From Vibrio penaeicida (lineage in GTDB: Bacteria > Pseudomonadota > Gammaproteobacteria > Enterobacterales > Vibrionaceae), in contig NZ_JAUYVM010000010.1 of the NCBI RefSeq assembly GCF_030689305.1, positions 124,001 through 188,000 of the forward strand: 64,000 nt of DNA, written 5' to 3'. The notes under the pieces were generated by a model. It made no database searches. It was given only the letters and a program-made list of their open reading frames with translations, and was not told where the DNA came from. Made by a program: the position numbers and the translations under genes. Below are positions 18,209-27,208 of this stretch, one piece after another (positions within the stretch are counted from its first letter, which is position 1; each line of letters opens with the position of its first letter).

Positions 18209-20668
18209 ATGCGAGTTTTAAAATTTGGTGGATCGTCGCTGGCAGACGCAGATCGCTTTTTAAGAGCGGCGGACATCATTGCAAACAACGCAAAGCAAGA
18301 GCAAGTCGCTGTAGTACTTTCAGCGCCAGGGAAGACAACCAACAAATTGGTGTCTGTTATTGAAGGGGCATTGCGTAACGGTGAGGCTGATCTGCAAATC
18401 GCAGAGCTAGAGTCATCTCTGCAAGCTTTGTTCGATGACGTTAAAAAACAAGTGCCCGATCTCGCCAGCGCAGGTTTTTCTAACCAATTAAAAACATCAT
18501 TAAATCAGTTGAAACAGTTTGTTCACGGAATCAACCTTTTGGGGATGTGTCCGAACAACGTGAATGCTCGTATCATCAGTAAAGGTGAGCGAATTTCAAT
18601 CCAGCTAATGAAAGCGGTATTGGAAGCCAAAGGGCACCCATCTTTTCTCATCGATCCTGTCGAATACCTCGTCGCTAAGGGTGACCATCTAGAAGCGATG
18701 GTGGATGTGGAAGTTTCTACACAGAACTTTCGAAACAATCCTCTTCCAAAAGATCATGTATACATCATGCCTGGTTTTACTGCCGGTAATGATAAAGGTG
18801 AGTTAGTGACTCTTGGGCGCAACGGTTCCGATTATTCCGCTGCTGTGTTAGCCGCTTGCTTGCGTGCTGAGTGTTGCGAAATTTGGACTGACGTCGATGG
18901 GGTGTACAACTGCGACCCTCGCTTGGTTGATGATGCTCGTTTACTCAAATCCCTTAGCTACCAAGAGGCGATGGAGCTTTCATATTTTGGTGCTTCCGTT
19001 CTGCACCCAAAGACTATAGCGCCTATCGCTCAATTCCACATTCCTTGTCTGATTAAAAACAGCTTTAACCCGCAAGGCGCGGGTACGCTCATTGGGCAAG
19101 ATACAGGTGAAGACAACCTTGCAATCAAAGGTATCACGACCCTTAGTAAACTGACTATGGTGAACGTATCTGGTCCTGGCATGAAGGGTATGGTTGGCAT
19201 GGCAAGCCGAGTGTTCGGAGCGATGTCATCAGCCGGTATTTCCATTGTTTTGATTACACAATCTTCATCTGAATACAGCATCAGTTTCTGTATTGAACAA
19301 GCCGATAAAGCCAACGCAGAGCAAGTATTGAGTGACGCATTCGAACTTGAACTAAAAGATGGCTTGCTAGAGCCTGTTGAGTTCATCAATGATGTCGCCA
19401 TCGTAACGCTTGTGGGTGATGGCATGCGCACTTCTCGCGGTGTTGCATCGCGTTTCTTTGCGTCTCTAACGGAAGTGAATGTGAACGTTGTTGCGATTGC
19501 TCAAGGGTCTTCAGAGCGCGCGATTTCCGCTGTGATTCCTGAAGATAAAGTATCTGAAGCCATCAAAGCGTGTCATGAAAACCTGTTCAATTCGAAACAT
19601 TTCCTTGATGTATTTGTGGTTGGTGTTGGCGGTGTAGGTGGCGAGCTGGTCGATCAGATAGAGCGCCAACAAGCCAAACTGGCAGACAAAGGCATCGTTA
19701 TTCGAGTTTGCGGATTAGCAAACAGCAAGGGCTTACTTCTAGACAGCAAAGGTTTACCTCTGGATCACTGGCGTGATCGCATGACACACGCGACAGAAGA
19801 ATTGAGCCTTGCTCGCCTAATTGCATTGGTTCAGCGTAACCACATCATCAACCCTGTACTGGTTGATTGCACATCGAGTGAAGATATTGCGAACCAATAC
19901 GCGGATTTCCTTGCCGCTGGATTCCACGTGGTAACACCAAACAAAAAAGCGAACACAGCAAGCATGGCTTACTACCACCAATTGCGCGATGTTGCTCGCT
20001 CTTCTCGCCGCAAGCTTATGTACGAAACAACGGTAGGGGCTGGGCTTCCGGTTATTGAAAACTTACAAAACTTGATTTCAGCTGGCGATGAATTAGAGAA
20101 ATTTAACGGCATCCTTTCCGGTTCTTTGTCTTACATCTTTGGCAAGTTGGATGAAGGCATGACGCTGAGCCAAGCGACTAACATTGCAAAAGACAATGGA
20201 TTCACCGAACCGGATCCGCGCGACGATTTGTCGGGTATGGATGTGGCTCGAAAACTTCTTATATTGGCACGTGAAGCGGGTTTTGAGCTGGAGTTGGATG
20301 ATGTTGTAGTTGAAGCCGCATTACCTCCAGGATTCGATGATAGCGGCAGTGTGGAAGAGTTTATGGCTAGGCTGCCAGAAGCTGATGCATACTTCAGTGA
20401 GCTTTCTAAAAATGCTGCAGAAGAAGGCAAAGTGCTTCGTTATGTCGGCGAAATCTTGGATGGAAACTGTAAAGTGAGTATTACCGCTGTGGATGAAAAC
20501 GATCCTATGTTCAAGATTAAAGACGGCGAAAATGCCTTGGCATTCTACAGCCGCTACTATCAACCGATTCCGTTAGTGCTTCGTGGTTATGGAGCGGGTA
20601 CAGAGGTTACGGCAGCAGGTGTATTTGCTGATGTTATGCGTACGTTAGGCTGGAAATTAGGAGTATAA
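18209..20668 (+). CDS. thrA: bifunctional aspartokinase I / homoserine dehydrogenase I
   Basis: 819 aa, the usual length. The N-terminal kinase begins with MRVLKFGGSSLADADRF (KFGGSS motif) and phosphorylates aspartate. ACT regulatory domains lie around residues 315-460 (VNVSGPGMKGMVGMASR; VGDGMRTSRGVASRFF) and give threonine feedback inhibition in the family. The C-terminal NAD(P)-dependent homoserine dehydrogenase starts near 470 (FVVGVGGVGGELV), with GILSGSLSYIFG and FTEPDPRDDLSGMD. Start preceded by GGAGGAAGG. First structural gene of thrABC. Confidence 0.98.
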   Translation: MRVLKFGGSSLADADRFLRAADIIANNAKQEQVAVVLSAPGKTTNKLVSVIEGALRNGEADLQIAELESSLQALFDDVKKQVPDLASAGFSNQLKTSLNQLKQFVHGINLLGMCPNNVNARIISKGERISIQLMKAVLEAKGHPSFLIDPVEYLVAKGDHLEAMVDVEVSTQNFRNNPLPKDHVYIMPGFTAGNDKGELVTLGRNGSDYSAAVLAACLRAECCEIWTDVDGVYNCDPRLVDDARLLKSLSYQEAMELSYFGASVLHPKTIAPIAQFHIPCLIKNSFNPQGAGTLIGQDTGEDNLAIKGITTLSKLTMVNVSGPGMKGMVGMASRVFGAMSSAGISIVLITQSSSEYSISFCIEQADKANAEQVLSDAFELELKDGLLEPVEFINDVAIVTLVGDGMRTSRGVASRFFASLTEVNVNVVAIAQGSSERAISAVIPEDKVSEAIKACHENLFNSKHFLDVFVVGVGGVGGELVDQIERQQAKLADKGIVIRVCGLANSKGLLLDSKGLPLDHWRDRMTHATEELSLARLIALVQRNHIINPVLVDCTSSEDIANQYADFLAAGFHVVTPNKKANTASMAYYHQLRDVARSSRRKLMYETTVGAGLPVIENLQNLISAGDELEKFNGILSGSLSYIFGKLDEGMTLSQATNIAKDNGFTEPDPRDDLSGMDVARKLLILAREAGFELELDDVVVEAALPPGFDDSGSVEEFMARLPEADAYFSELSKNAAEEGKVLRYVGEILDGNCKVSITAVDENDPMFKIKDGENALAFYSRYYQPIPLVLRGYGAGTEVTAAGVFADVMRTLGWKLGV

Positions 20669-20670
20669 GA

Positions 20671-21627
20671 ATGAGTGTAGTGGTTTATGCTCCTGCCTCT
20701 ATAGGTAATGTGAGTGTTGGCTTTGATGTGCTTGGTGCTGCGGTGTCTCCAGTTGATGGCACGCTTTTAGGTGACCGTGTATTGGTAAAAGAAGGCGCTG
20801 AGTCGTTTACTCTTGATACTGCGGGCGATTTTGTCAGCAAACTACCAACCAACCCAAAAGAAAATATTGTTTACGATTGCTGGCGTGTATTTGCACGTGA
20901 GCTTGATAAAAAAAGTGTACCGCTAAAACCGGTACACATGGTACTAGAAAAGAACATGCCGATAGGGTCGGGGCTTGGCTCCAGTGCGTGTTCTATTGTC
21001 GCGGCACTGGATGCATTAAATCAATTCCACCAAAACCCACTCAACAAAATGGAACTTCTGGCGTTGATGGGAGAAATGGAAGGTCAAATTTCTGGTGGCA
21101 TTCATTATGACAACGTCGCGCCTTGTTACCTTGGCGGGTTGCAACTGATGCTAGAAGAGCTGGGTATCATTTCAGAAGAAGTACCATGTTTCGATGAATG
21201 GTATTGGGTTATGGCTTATCCAGGGATTAAAGTTTCCACGGCTGAAGCACGTGAGATTCTGCCCTCTCAATATCGACGTCAGGACATCATTGCGCACGGT
21301 CGTCACCTTGGGGGCTTTATTCATGCATGTCACTCAGGTCAACCAGAGCTTGCAGCTAAGATGATCAAAGACGTGATCGCAGAACCATATCGTGAGAGAC
21401 TGCTACCTGGTTTCGCTGATGCTCGCAAGTACGCTGCAACCGCGGGTGCCTTAGCTACAGGTATTTCTGGTAGCGGTCCGACGCTGTTCAGTATTTGCAA
21501 AGAAAAAGATGTCGCCGAGCGCGTAGCGCGTTGGTTAGAACAGAATTACGTACAAAATGAGGAAGGGTTTGTTCATGTTTGCCGTTTAGACAAGCAAGGA
21601 TCAACCGTAACAGGAAGTGAGCTATGA
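20671..21627 (+). CDS. thrB: homoserine kinase
   Basis: 318-aa GHMP kinase that phosphorylates homoserine. The ATP-binding motif PIGSGLGSSACS lies near residue 91, and the C-terminal GISGSGPTLFSIC loop is present. It begins 2 bp after the thrA stop behind GGAGTATAAG, and its end overlaps thrC by 4 bp, so the three enzymes are tightly coupled. Confidence 0.98.
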   Translation: MSVVVYAPASIGNVSVGFDVLGAAVSPVDGTLLGDRVLVKEGAESFTLDTAGDFVSKLPTNPKENIVYDCWRVFARELDKKSVPLKPVHMVLEKNMPIGSGLGSSACSIVAALDALNQFHQNPLNKMELLALMGEMEGQISGGIHYDNVAPCYLGGLQLMLEELGIISEEVPCFDEWYWVMAYPGIKVSTAEAREILPSQYRRQDIIAHGRHLGGFIHACHSGQPELAAKMIKDVIAEPYRERLLPGFADARKYAATAGALATGISGSGPTLFSICKEKDVAERVARWLEQNYVQNEEGFVHVCRLDKQGSTVTGSEL

Positions 21628-22907
21628 AGCTTTACAACATCAAAGAAAATGACGAACAAGTATCCTTTGGCCAAGCCGTGCGCCAAGGATTAGGCCGTAA
21701 CCAAGGCTTATTTTTTCCTTCAGAACTGCCCAAGTTTGAAGATATCGATGCGCTGCTTGATGAAGATTTCGTCACACGCAGTAGCAAAATTCTTTCTGCT
21801 TTTATTGGTGAAGAATTATCAGCGGAGCAAGTAAACCAACTGGTTGATGCTGCGTTCCAATTCCCTGCGCCAATCAAGCAAGTAAAAGATGGCGTTTATG
21901 CGCTGGAGCTTTTCCACGGACCGACTCTTGCGTTTAAAGATTTCGGTGGTCGCTTTATGGCGCAATCACTGGTTGCGGTATCAGATGGTGGCAAAATTAC
22001 CATCCTTACCGCGACATCTGGTGATACAGGTGCCGCTGTAGCGCATGCTTTCTATGGCATGGAAAACATCAATGTTGTGATTCTTTACCCGAAAGGCAAG
22101 ATCAGCCCTATGCAAGAAAAGCTGTTCTGTACATTGGGTAAAAATATCCACACAGTGGCGATCAACGCCGATTTTGATGCGTGTCAGTCACTGGTGAAAA
22201 ATGCATTTGATGATTCTGCGTTACGCGAAGAGATTGGGCTAAACTCTGCGAACTCTATTAACATCAGCCGTTTGATGGCTCAGATCTGTTATTACTTTGA
22301 AGCAGCAGCTCAAATGAGCAAAGCGGAGCGTGAGAATCTTGTTATTTCAGTACCAAGTGGCAACTTTGGTAACTTAACTGCTGGTTTATTGGCGAAAGCA
22401 ATTGGTTTGCCTATCAAGCGTTTCATTGCAGCAACAAATGCAAATGATACGGTACCTCGCTACCTAGATACAGGAAAGTGGGATCCAAAACCAACAGTCG
22501 CAACCACATCAAATGCCATGGATGTCAGCCAGCCAAATAACTGGCCACGTATTGAAGAGCTTTGCCAGTTACAAGGCTGGGGTTTGGATACGTTAGGTAA
22601 AGGTGCAGTGACAGACGAGCAAAGTGCTGATTCAGTTCGAGAGCTGAATGATAAGGGCTACTTATGCGAGCCACACGGCGCGATAGCGTATCGCGTTCTA
22701 GATGAGCAACTTCAAGAAGGCGAAACAGGGCTCTTCTTGTGTACTGCCCACCCAGCTAAATTCAAGGAAGTGGTCGATGACGTTTTAGGGACGGATATCG
22801 ATGTCCCAGCGCCACTTGCGAAGCACGCTGCGATGGAGTTGTTGTCGGAAGAGTTGGATAACGATTTTAGCGCATTAAAAGAAGTACTTCGTCGAGTTCA
22901 AAAATAA
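21624..22907 (+). CDS. thrC: threonine synthase
   Basis: 427-aa PLP enzyme that converts phosphohomoserine to threonine. The PLP lysine lies in HGPTLAFKDFGGRFMAQ (about residue 107). SGDTGAAVAHAF and SVPSGNFGNLTAG form the phosphate-binding and substrate loops. ATGA overlap with thrB. Last gene of the operon, followed by a strong terminator. Confidence 0.98.
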   Translation: MKLYNIKENDEQVSFGQAVRQGLGRNQGLFFPSELPKFEDIDALLDEDFVTRSSKILSAFIGEELSAEQVNQLVDAAFQFPAPIKQVKDGVYALELFHGPTLAFKDFGGRFMAQSLVAVSDGGKITILTATSGDTGAAVAHAFYGMENINVVILYPKGKISPMQEKLFCTLGKNIHTVAINADFDACQSLVKNAFDDSALREEIGLNSANSINISRLMAQICYYFEAAAQMSKAERENLVISVPSGNFGNLTAGLLAKAIGLPIKRFIAATNANDTVPRYLDTGKWDPKPTVATTSNAMDVSQPNNWPRIEELCQLQGWGLDTLGKGAVTDEQSADSVRELNDKGYLCEPHGAIAYRVLDEQLQEGETGLFLCTAHPAKFKEVVDDVLGTDIDVPAPLAKHAAMELLSEELDNDFSALKEVLRRVQK

Positions 22908-22940
22908 CAAGCAGCAAAGTTTCCAAAATCTGCAACCTAT

Positions 22941-22974
22941 AAAAAAACAGCGCTCATTGAGCGCTGTTTTTTTG
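22941..22974. terminator. bidirectional terminator between thrC and grcA
   Basis: AAAAAAACAGCGCTC-attg-a-GCGCTGTTTTTTT: GC-rich stem with A-run and T-run on either side, so it works for both convergent genes. Confidence 0.93.
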
Positions 22975-22994
22975 TGTTCTATTAACTGTCGGTC

Positions 22995-23372
22995 TTATAG
23001 AGACTCTGTAAACGTACGAGCAATAACGTCACGTTGCTGCTCTTGAGTCAGAGAGTTAAAACGCACAGCGTAGCCAGAAACACGAATCGTTAGCTGAGGG
23101 TAGTTCTCAGGGTTGTTTACCGCATCTTCTAACGTTTCACGCTTAAGAACGTTCACGTTTAGGTGTTGACCACCTTCGATACGTGGTGCAGTTTCAATCG
23201 CCACTTCACGGCTTTCGAATTCACCTAGGTCAGAAGCAGGAATAACTTGATCAGCTTCGTAGCCAGCGTTAGCTGCTACACAACGCGCTTCATTTTTATC
23301 GTTATCCAATAGCCAGATTGAGTTAAGTAGATCGTCGTTTGCCGCTTTAGTAATTTGAATACCTTGGATCAT
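22995..23372 (-). CDS. grcA: autonomous glycyl radical cofactor GrcA
   Basis: 125 aa, similar to the C-terminus of pyruvate formate-lyase. The glycyl-radical motif RVSGYAVRF is at about residues 98-106. In the family it replaces the damaged radical domain of PflB after oxygen exposure, restoring activity. ATG preceded by GGAG (AGGAGACAGGAATG). Two FNR boxes lie upstream, fitting anaerobic/microaerobic expression. Confidence 0.97.
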   Translation of the reverse strand: MIQGIQITKAANDDLLNSIWLLDNDKNEARCVAANAGYEADQVIPASDLGEFESREVAIETAPRIEGGQHLNVNVLKRETLEDAVNNPENYPQLTIRVSGYAVRFNSLTQEQQRDVIARTFTESL

Positions 23373-23471
23373 TCCTGTCTCCTAGTCCACGTACGTGGTG
23401 ATGAATTTTGATGTAAATTTCGATTTTTTGTCGAGCTAGCTATTATATAACCAATAACCTTTAAGATAATA

Positions 23472-23485
23472 TTGATTTATGTCAA
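23472..23485. promoter_or_regulatory. promoter-proximal FNR box of grcA
   Basis: TTGAT-TTAT-GTCAA, centred at 23478.5. A TATAAT-like -10 on the minus strand (23442-23447) places it near -41 to -44, the class II activating position. Confidence 0.75.
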
Positions 23486-23524
23486 AAAACAACGAAAATT
23501 ATTAAAAATAGACCAGTAAATTTA

Positions 23525-23538
23525 TTGAGTTAAATCAA
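23525..23538. promoter_or_regulatory. upstream FNR box of grcA
   Basis: TTGAG-TTAA-ATCAA, centred at 23531.5, exactly 53 bp from the proximal box. One base differs from the consensus. Confidence 0.65.
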
Positions 23539-23715
23539 TTAATCTTTATAAAACAAAGTGTTTACAATTTATTTTAAAGTATCAAAAATATTTTATATCT
23601 ATATTTGTGGTAATTTTACAACAAAATAAAGCGTTGATATTCATCACTAGTGACTCGAGGTCAATGGTTGGGTAGCATTGGTGAAAGACTTTCAGTCACA
23701 ATTACCAGAGAGCAT

Positions 23716-24573
23716 ATGAAATACATTGGCGCGCATGTTTCTGCAGCTGGTGGGGTTGATAAAGCCCCTCAGAGAGCGAAAGAGATCGGAGCAAATGCTT
23801 TTGCTCTTTTTACAAAAAACCAAAGGCAATGGGTAGCAAAGCCTTTGGAAGAAGACATCATTACTGCCTTTAAAAAACAGTGTGAAGTACATGGGTTTAG
23901 TGCTGACACCATTCTTCCTCACGATTCGTACCTGATTAATCTTGGTGCACCCGAACAAGAGAAGTTAGAGAAATCTAGGGCGGCCTTTATTGATGAAATG
24001 GTACGTTGCGAACAACTGGGATTGAAGTTGTTGAATTTTCATCCGGGTAGCCACCTAAAGAAGATATCCGAGCAGGAGTGTTTATCTCGAATAGCAGAAT
24101 CGATCAATATCGCTCATCAGGCCGTTCCCAATGTTATTGCGGTGTTAGAGAACACAGCAGGGCAAGGAACAAACCTAGGATGGCGATTTGAACATCTTGC
24201 CGAGATCATTAGCCAAGTCGAAGATAAATCTCGTGTCGGTGTATGTATCGATACTTGCCACGCTTTTACAGCAGGTTATGACCTTAGAACGTTTGAAGCC
24301 TGTGAGCAGACTTTTAGTGCATTTGAAAATATTGTGGGAATGCACTATTTACATGCGATGCATCTTAATGACTCCAAAGTGGAATTTGCTAGCCGTGTCG
24401 ATAGACATCACTCATTAGGGAAAGGAAAAATTGGCTGGGATTGTTTTCAATACATCGCACAAGATGCACGATTTGATGGTATCCCTTTGATTCTAGAGAC
24501 CATAGAGCCAGAGATATGGAAAGATGAGATACAAGCGCTCCGCATGTACCACCAAAACTCACAGGATAAATAG
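23716..24573 (+). CDS. nfo: endonuclease IV (AP endonuclease)
   Basis: 285 aa from the ATG at 23716, matching the E. coli length; a longer reading from 23650 lacks support. MKYIGAHVSAAGG is the canonical start. Metal-binding motifs of the trinuclear zinc site are visible: NFHPGSH, LENTAGQG, CIDTCHAFTAGYD, HLNDSK, DRHHSLGKG and ETIEP. It cleaves DNA 5' to abasic sites in base excision repair. The uracil glycosylase ung, acting one step earlier, lies 0.4 kb downstream. Confidence 0.97.
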   Translation: MKYIGAHVSAAGGVDKAPQRAKEIGANAFALFTKNQRQWVAKPLEEDIITAFKKQCEVHGFSADTILPHDSYLINLGAPEQEKLEKSRAAFIDEMVRCEQLGLKLLNFHPGSHLKKISEQECLSRIAESINIAHQAVPNVIAVLENTAGQGTNLGWRFEHLAEIISQVEDKSRVGVCIDTCHAFTAGYDLRTFEACEQTFSAFENIVGMHYLHAMHLNDSKVEFASRVDRHHSLGKGKIGWDCFQYIAQDARFDGIPLILETIEPEIWKDEIQALRMYHQNSQDK

Positions 24574-24650
24574 ATAAGTTGGCACTGATCTTTCATAAGT
24601 ATTACTGAGATGAGAAAACAGAATTTGTACTCTTATGTGAGGAGTGACTT

Positions 24651-24782
24651 ATGAACAGTCAAGCACCTGTAGGCTCTACACCAAACAGCTCTACGCCAAA
24701 ACCGTTACCTTTGCCTAACCGATACCATCGAGGTACTGGGCATTGGAGAACGCCACAGCAAAGCAGACCTGCCAAGCGATAA
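24651..24782 (+). CDS. 43-aa proline-rich small protein
   Basis: ORF of 43 codons beginning MNSQAPVGSTPNSSTPKPLP and ending PAKR. It is preceded by a strong Shine-Dalgarno (GAGGAG, 8 nt before ATG) and followed about 40 bp later by a good terminator, so it looks like a complete short gene. It is rich in Pro, Ser, Thr and basic residues, with no hydrophobic segment, so it is probably disordered and cytoplasmic. I recognise no family. Confidence 0.6.
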   Translation: MNSQAPVGSTPNSSTPKPLPLPNRYHRGTGHWRTPQQSRPAKR

Positions 24783-24820
24783 GGCAACACGCTCCCAACC
24801 AGCATGTTTGGAGTGATATA

Positions 24821-24856
24821 AAGCCCAAGCCAAACCAAGGCTTGGGTTCTTTTTTG
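24821..24856 (+). terminator. Rho-independent terminator after the 43-aa ORF
   Basis: Stem CCCAAGCC / GGCTTGGG followed by TTCTTTTTTG. Confidence 0.85.
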
Positions 24857-25017
24857 TTCTTATATTCCATCCATAATAGCCTCCATTCCACACATCTTTG
24901 TAAAAATCATCTCGAAAGGCTAACAGACCCTAGCTACCCAAAAACGAACTCGGTATCCTTTCTTAAGATCAATCCCCCTAGTTTGGGAATCTCTATTGGA
25001 ATGAATGTGAGGGTATT

Positions 25018-25695
25018 ATGAGCGAGTCGCTAACTTGGCACGACGTTATTGGTGAAGAGAAGAAAAACGTTTATTTTTCAGAGACAATGGAATTTGTCCG
25101 ACAAGAGCGTGCCAATGGAAAAGTCATTTACCCACCGGAAAGCGACGTTTTTGATGCGTTTAGGTTCACTGAGTTCCATGATGTGAGAGTGGTTTTGCTT
25201 GGCCAAGATCCTTATCACGGACCCAATCAGGCGCATGGCTTGTGTTTCTCGGTTTTACCTGGCATTAAATCGCCGCCTTCACTCGTTAATATGTATAAAG
25301 AATTGGTGCAAGACATTCCTAATTTCACCATTCCTGACCACGGCTATCTGAAAAGTTGGGCACAGCAAGGCGTTTTGATGCTCAATACCGTGTTAACGGT
25401 CGAACAAGGGCAAGCGCATTCCCATGCAAAAACAGGCTGGGAAACCTTTACAGACAAGGTAATAGAAGCGGTTAATCAGCATAGAGAAGGCGTGGTGTTT
25501 TTACTTTGGGGGGCGCATGCTCAGAAGAAAGGACGCATGATTGATAGAAATAAACATCATGTACTTGCGGCACCTCATCCGTCTCCGCTTTCAGCTCATC
25601 GAGGTTTTTTTGGGTGCGGTCACTTTTCGCAAACCAATCATATTTTGCAGAAGCAAGGTCACACTCCTATAAATTGGCAACCTGAAACTGATTAA
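25018..25695 (+). CDS. ung: uracil-DNA glycosylase
   Basis: 225-aa family 1 UDG that removes uracil from DNA. The catalytic water-activating loop GQDPYHGPNQAHGLCFSV is near residue 61. The DNA-intercalation loop HPSPLSAHRGFFGCGHF and LLWGAHAQKKG are present. ATG preceded by GAGGG. Stands alone between the small-gene terminator and the hemerythrin gene. Confidence 0.98.
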   Translation: MSESLTWHDVIGEEKKNVYFSETMEFVRQERANGKVIYPPESDVFDAFRFTEFHDVRVVLLGQDPYHGPNQAHGLCFSVLPGIKSPPSLVNMYKELVQDIPNFTIPDHGYLKSWAQQGVLMLNTVLTVEQGQAHSHAKTGWETFTDKVIEAVNQHREGVVFLLWGAHAQKKGRMIDRNKHHVLAAPHPSPLSAHRGFFGCGHFSQTNHILQKQGHTPINWQPETD

Positions 25696-25770
25696 TTTTT
25701 AATCGATATCAAGGAAGGCTTCTTTTCTCATTCTTAAACTCAAACTGAGGATAAAAAGAGGAATGAAGCC

Positions 25771-26322
25771 ATGATTATAGAAAAAATAAGGCGAGAACAT
25801 GGTTATATGGTTCGTTTGTTGGCGATTTTGAGTTCCAAGCTTGAGCAGCTAAGAAACGAGAAAACCATTAACTACAGCTTAGTTAAAGAGATCATTGATT
25901 ATTTAGCTATTCACTCAAAGAAAACGCACCACCCGAAAGAAGACATTCTTTACCTTCATTTTGCTAACCATTACGGAAACCAGCAAAAAATCGATGATCT
26001 TGAGAAGGAGCACGTAGCCTTATCTAAAGTGACAGAAGCGTTTCAAAATACGGTAGAAATGATACTGCACGATGCGGTGATCCCATCAGACATGTTTGCA
26101 TTGCAGCTGGAAGAGTTCATTTCGCGGCAGAAGGGGCATTTGGAAATGGAAGAGCGAGATGTTCTTCCGAAAATAGCGAAAGTTTTTACTGCGGCAGATT
26201 GGCGGGCTGTCGAAAGCCAATGGCATTATGATGATGAAGACCCAGTATTCGGCAACACAATAGCCGATCAATACCGTCAGCTGGCGGCAAGAGTTAGGCA
26301 AACCGAGTTTGAAAGCACTTAA
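25771..26322 (+). CDS. hemerythrin-like domain protein
   Basis: 183-aa four-helix protein. The histidines and acidic residues expected for a di-iron site are visible: REHGYMVRLL near the start, HSKKTHHPKEDILY in the middle, then EKEHVALSK and KGHLEMEERDVLPK. Such proteins bind oxygen or nitric oxide or sense iron and oxygen; the role here is not determined. AGAGGA lies 8 nt before the ATG. A terminator begins at its stop codon. Confidence 0.88.
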   Translation: MIIEKIRREHGYMVRLLAILSSKLEQLRNEKTINYSLVKEIIDYLAIHSKKTHHPKEDILYLHFANHYGNQQKIDDLEKEHVALSKVTEAFQNTVEMILHDAVIPSDMFALQLEEFISRQKGHLEMEERDVLPKIAKVFTAADWRAVESQWHYDDEDPVFGNTIADQYRQLAARVRQTEFEST

Positions 26323-26362
26323 CCTGTTCTCACAAAAGAAGACCTCACACGAACAGGTTTTT
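26321..26362 (+). terminator. terminator of the hemerythrin gene
   Basis: AACCTGTTC / GAACAGGTT, 9-bp perfect stem with a 21-nt loop, then TTTTT. The stem begins inside the stop codon. Confidence 0.6.
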
Positions 26363-26448
26363 GAACGAGCAGGTTTTCAAACGAGAAAGCGGACAAACAG
26401 CTGCTAACCAAAGACTCGAAAAACGGTCAGTTCTCGACGGTAATGACG

Positions 26449-26476
26449 AAAAGAGGCACCAAAAGGTGCCTCTTTA
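26449..26476. terminator. bidirectional terminator
   Basis: AAAGAGGCACC-aaaa-GGTGCCTCTTT between the convergent hemerythrin and DUF3545 genes. It ends 1 bp from the latter's stop. Confidence 0.9.
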
Positions 26477-26477
26477 T

Positions 26478-26663
26478 TTATAAGTCGATGTCATCTAGGT
26501 CGTACTCGTTACAAACATCCATTTCCATTAGTTCGCGTTGCAAGCGCTGCCGATCTTTAATCGCTTCTATTTCACGCCATTTCCGTTTAGCCGGTTTCGA
26601 ACGTGTTGAGCGAGTCTGTTGGCCATTCATAGCCATAATATCTTCGAGTTGAAAGCCATCCAT
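26478..26663 (-). CDS. DUF3545 / PA3496-family small protein
   Basis: 61 aa from the ATG at 26663, chosen for AGAGAGG 7 nt upstream; a longer frame to 26801 has no such site. The motif RKWREIEAIKDRQRLQREL is the hallmark of this small basic family as I recall it, flanked by an acidic tail (EYDLDDIDL). It is a charged, probably helical cytoplasmic protein. Function unknown; some annotation calls the family envelope-integrity related. Confidence 0.8.
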   Translation of the reverse strand: MDGFQLEDIMAMNGQQTRSTRSKPAKRKWREIEAIKDRQRLQRELMEMDVCNEYDLDDIDL

Positions 26664-27173
26664 ATGCGACCTCTCTTTTTTGTTATAAAGACTCCGATTG
26701 GAGCCTTTTAAGTAACATAATTGCTTGCAGAATAACCTTGATGTGTTTCTCATTTGTTTCTCTTTTATGAAGGTTTCATGAGAAACCCTGCGGAATTTCA
26801 CAATTTACTGCGAAAATATTTGAATGAAAAATGAGCGATCAGTATCAAATAAAGAAAAATTCTGACATTTAATTATGTTAAAGAAGCAAACCCCAAAAGG
26901 GCTGAGATGAATATCAAAGAGGTATTTTCTTTAAAGTTGCAAATTATTGTTAAGGGTTGAACGAACAATCACTCATAAAAATTCGGTAAAGCTCGCTACG
27001 CAAAGGGTTACGCTGCATTTGTAGCACACAAAAAGTGACCGAAGATTGATACGCTTTTTTGTAAAGAAATTTTAGGATTTTTGTTTGGCTTTTGTACGGT
27101 TAGTGTTGTTTGTTGTGTTAATAAATCGTGCAAAAATAGTGAAATATAACAAATGAGTGCAATGGCGTGCATA
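26664..27173. other. intergenic region before the AGCS symporter promoter
   Basis: About 510 bp without a supported gene, AT-rich. It would hold the DUF3545 promoter on the minus strand. I see no further recognisable site. Confidence 0.35.
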
Positions 27174-27202
27174 TTGATTTTTGCCGTTTAGGTCTGCATT
27201 AT
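27174..27202 (+). promoter_or_regulatory. predicted sigma-70 promoter of the AGCS symporter
   Basis: -35 TTGATT (27174-27179), 17-bp spacer, -10 CATTAT (27197-27202). It predicts a start near 27209 and a leader of about 165 nt. Confidence 0.5.
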
Positions 27203-27208
27203 CCCCGC

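Noticed and set aside
23650..23715. Upstream extension of nfo
   Set aside because: The ATG at 23716 has AGAGAG before it and gives the canonical MKYIGAHVS start and 285-aa length.
26664..26801. N-terminal extension of the DUF3545 gene
   Set aside because: The downstream ATG has AGAGAGG at ideal spacing and gives the normal 61-aa family length.
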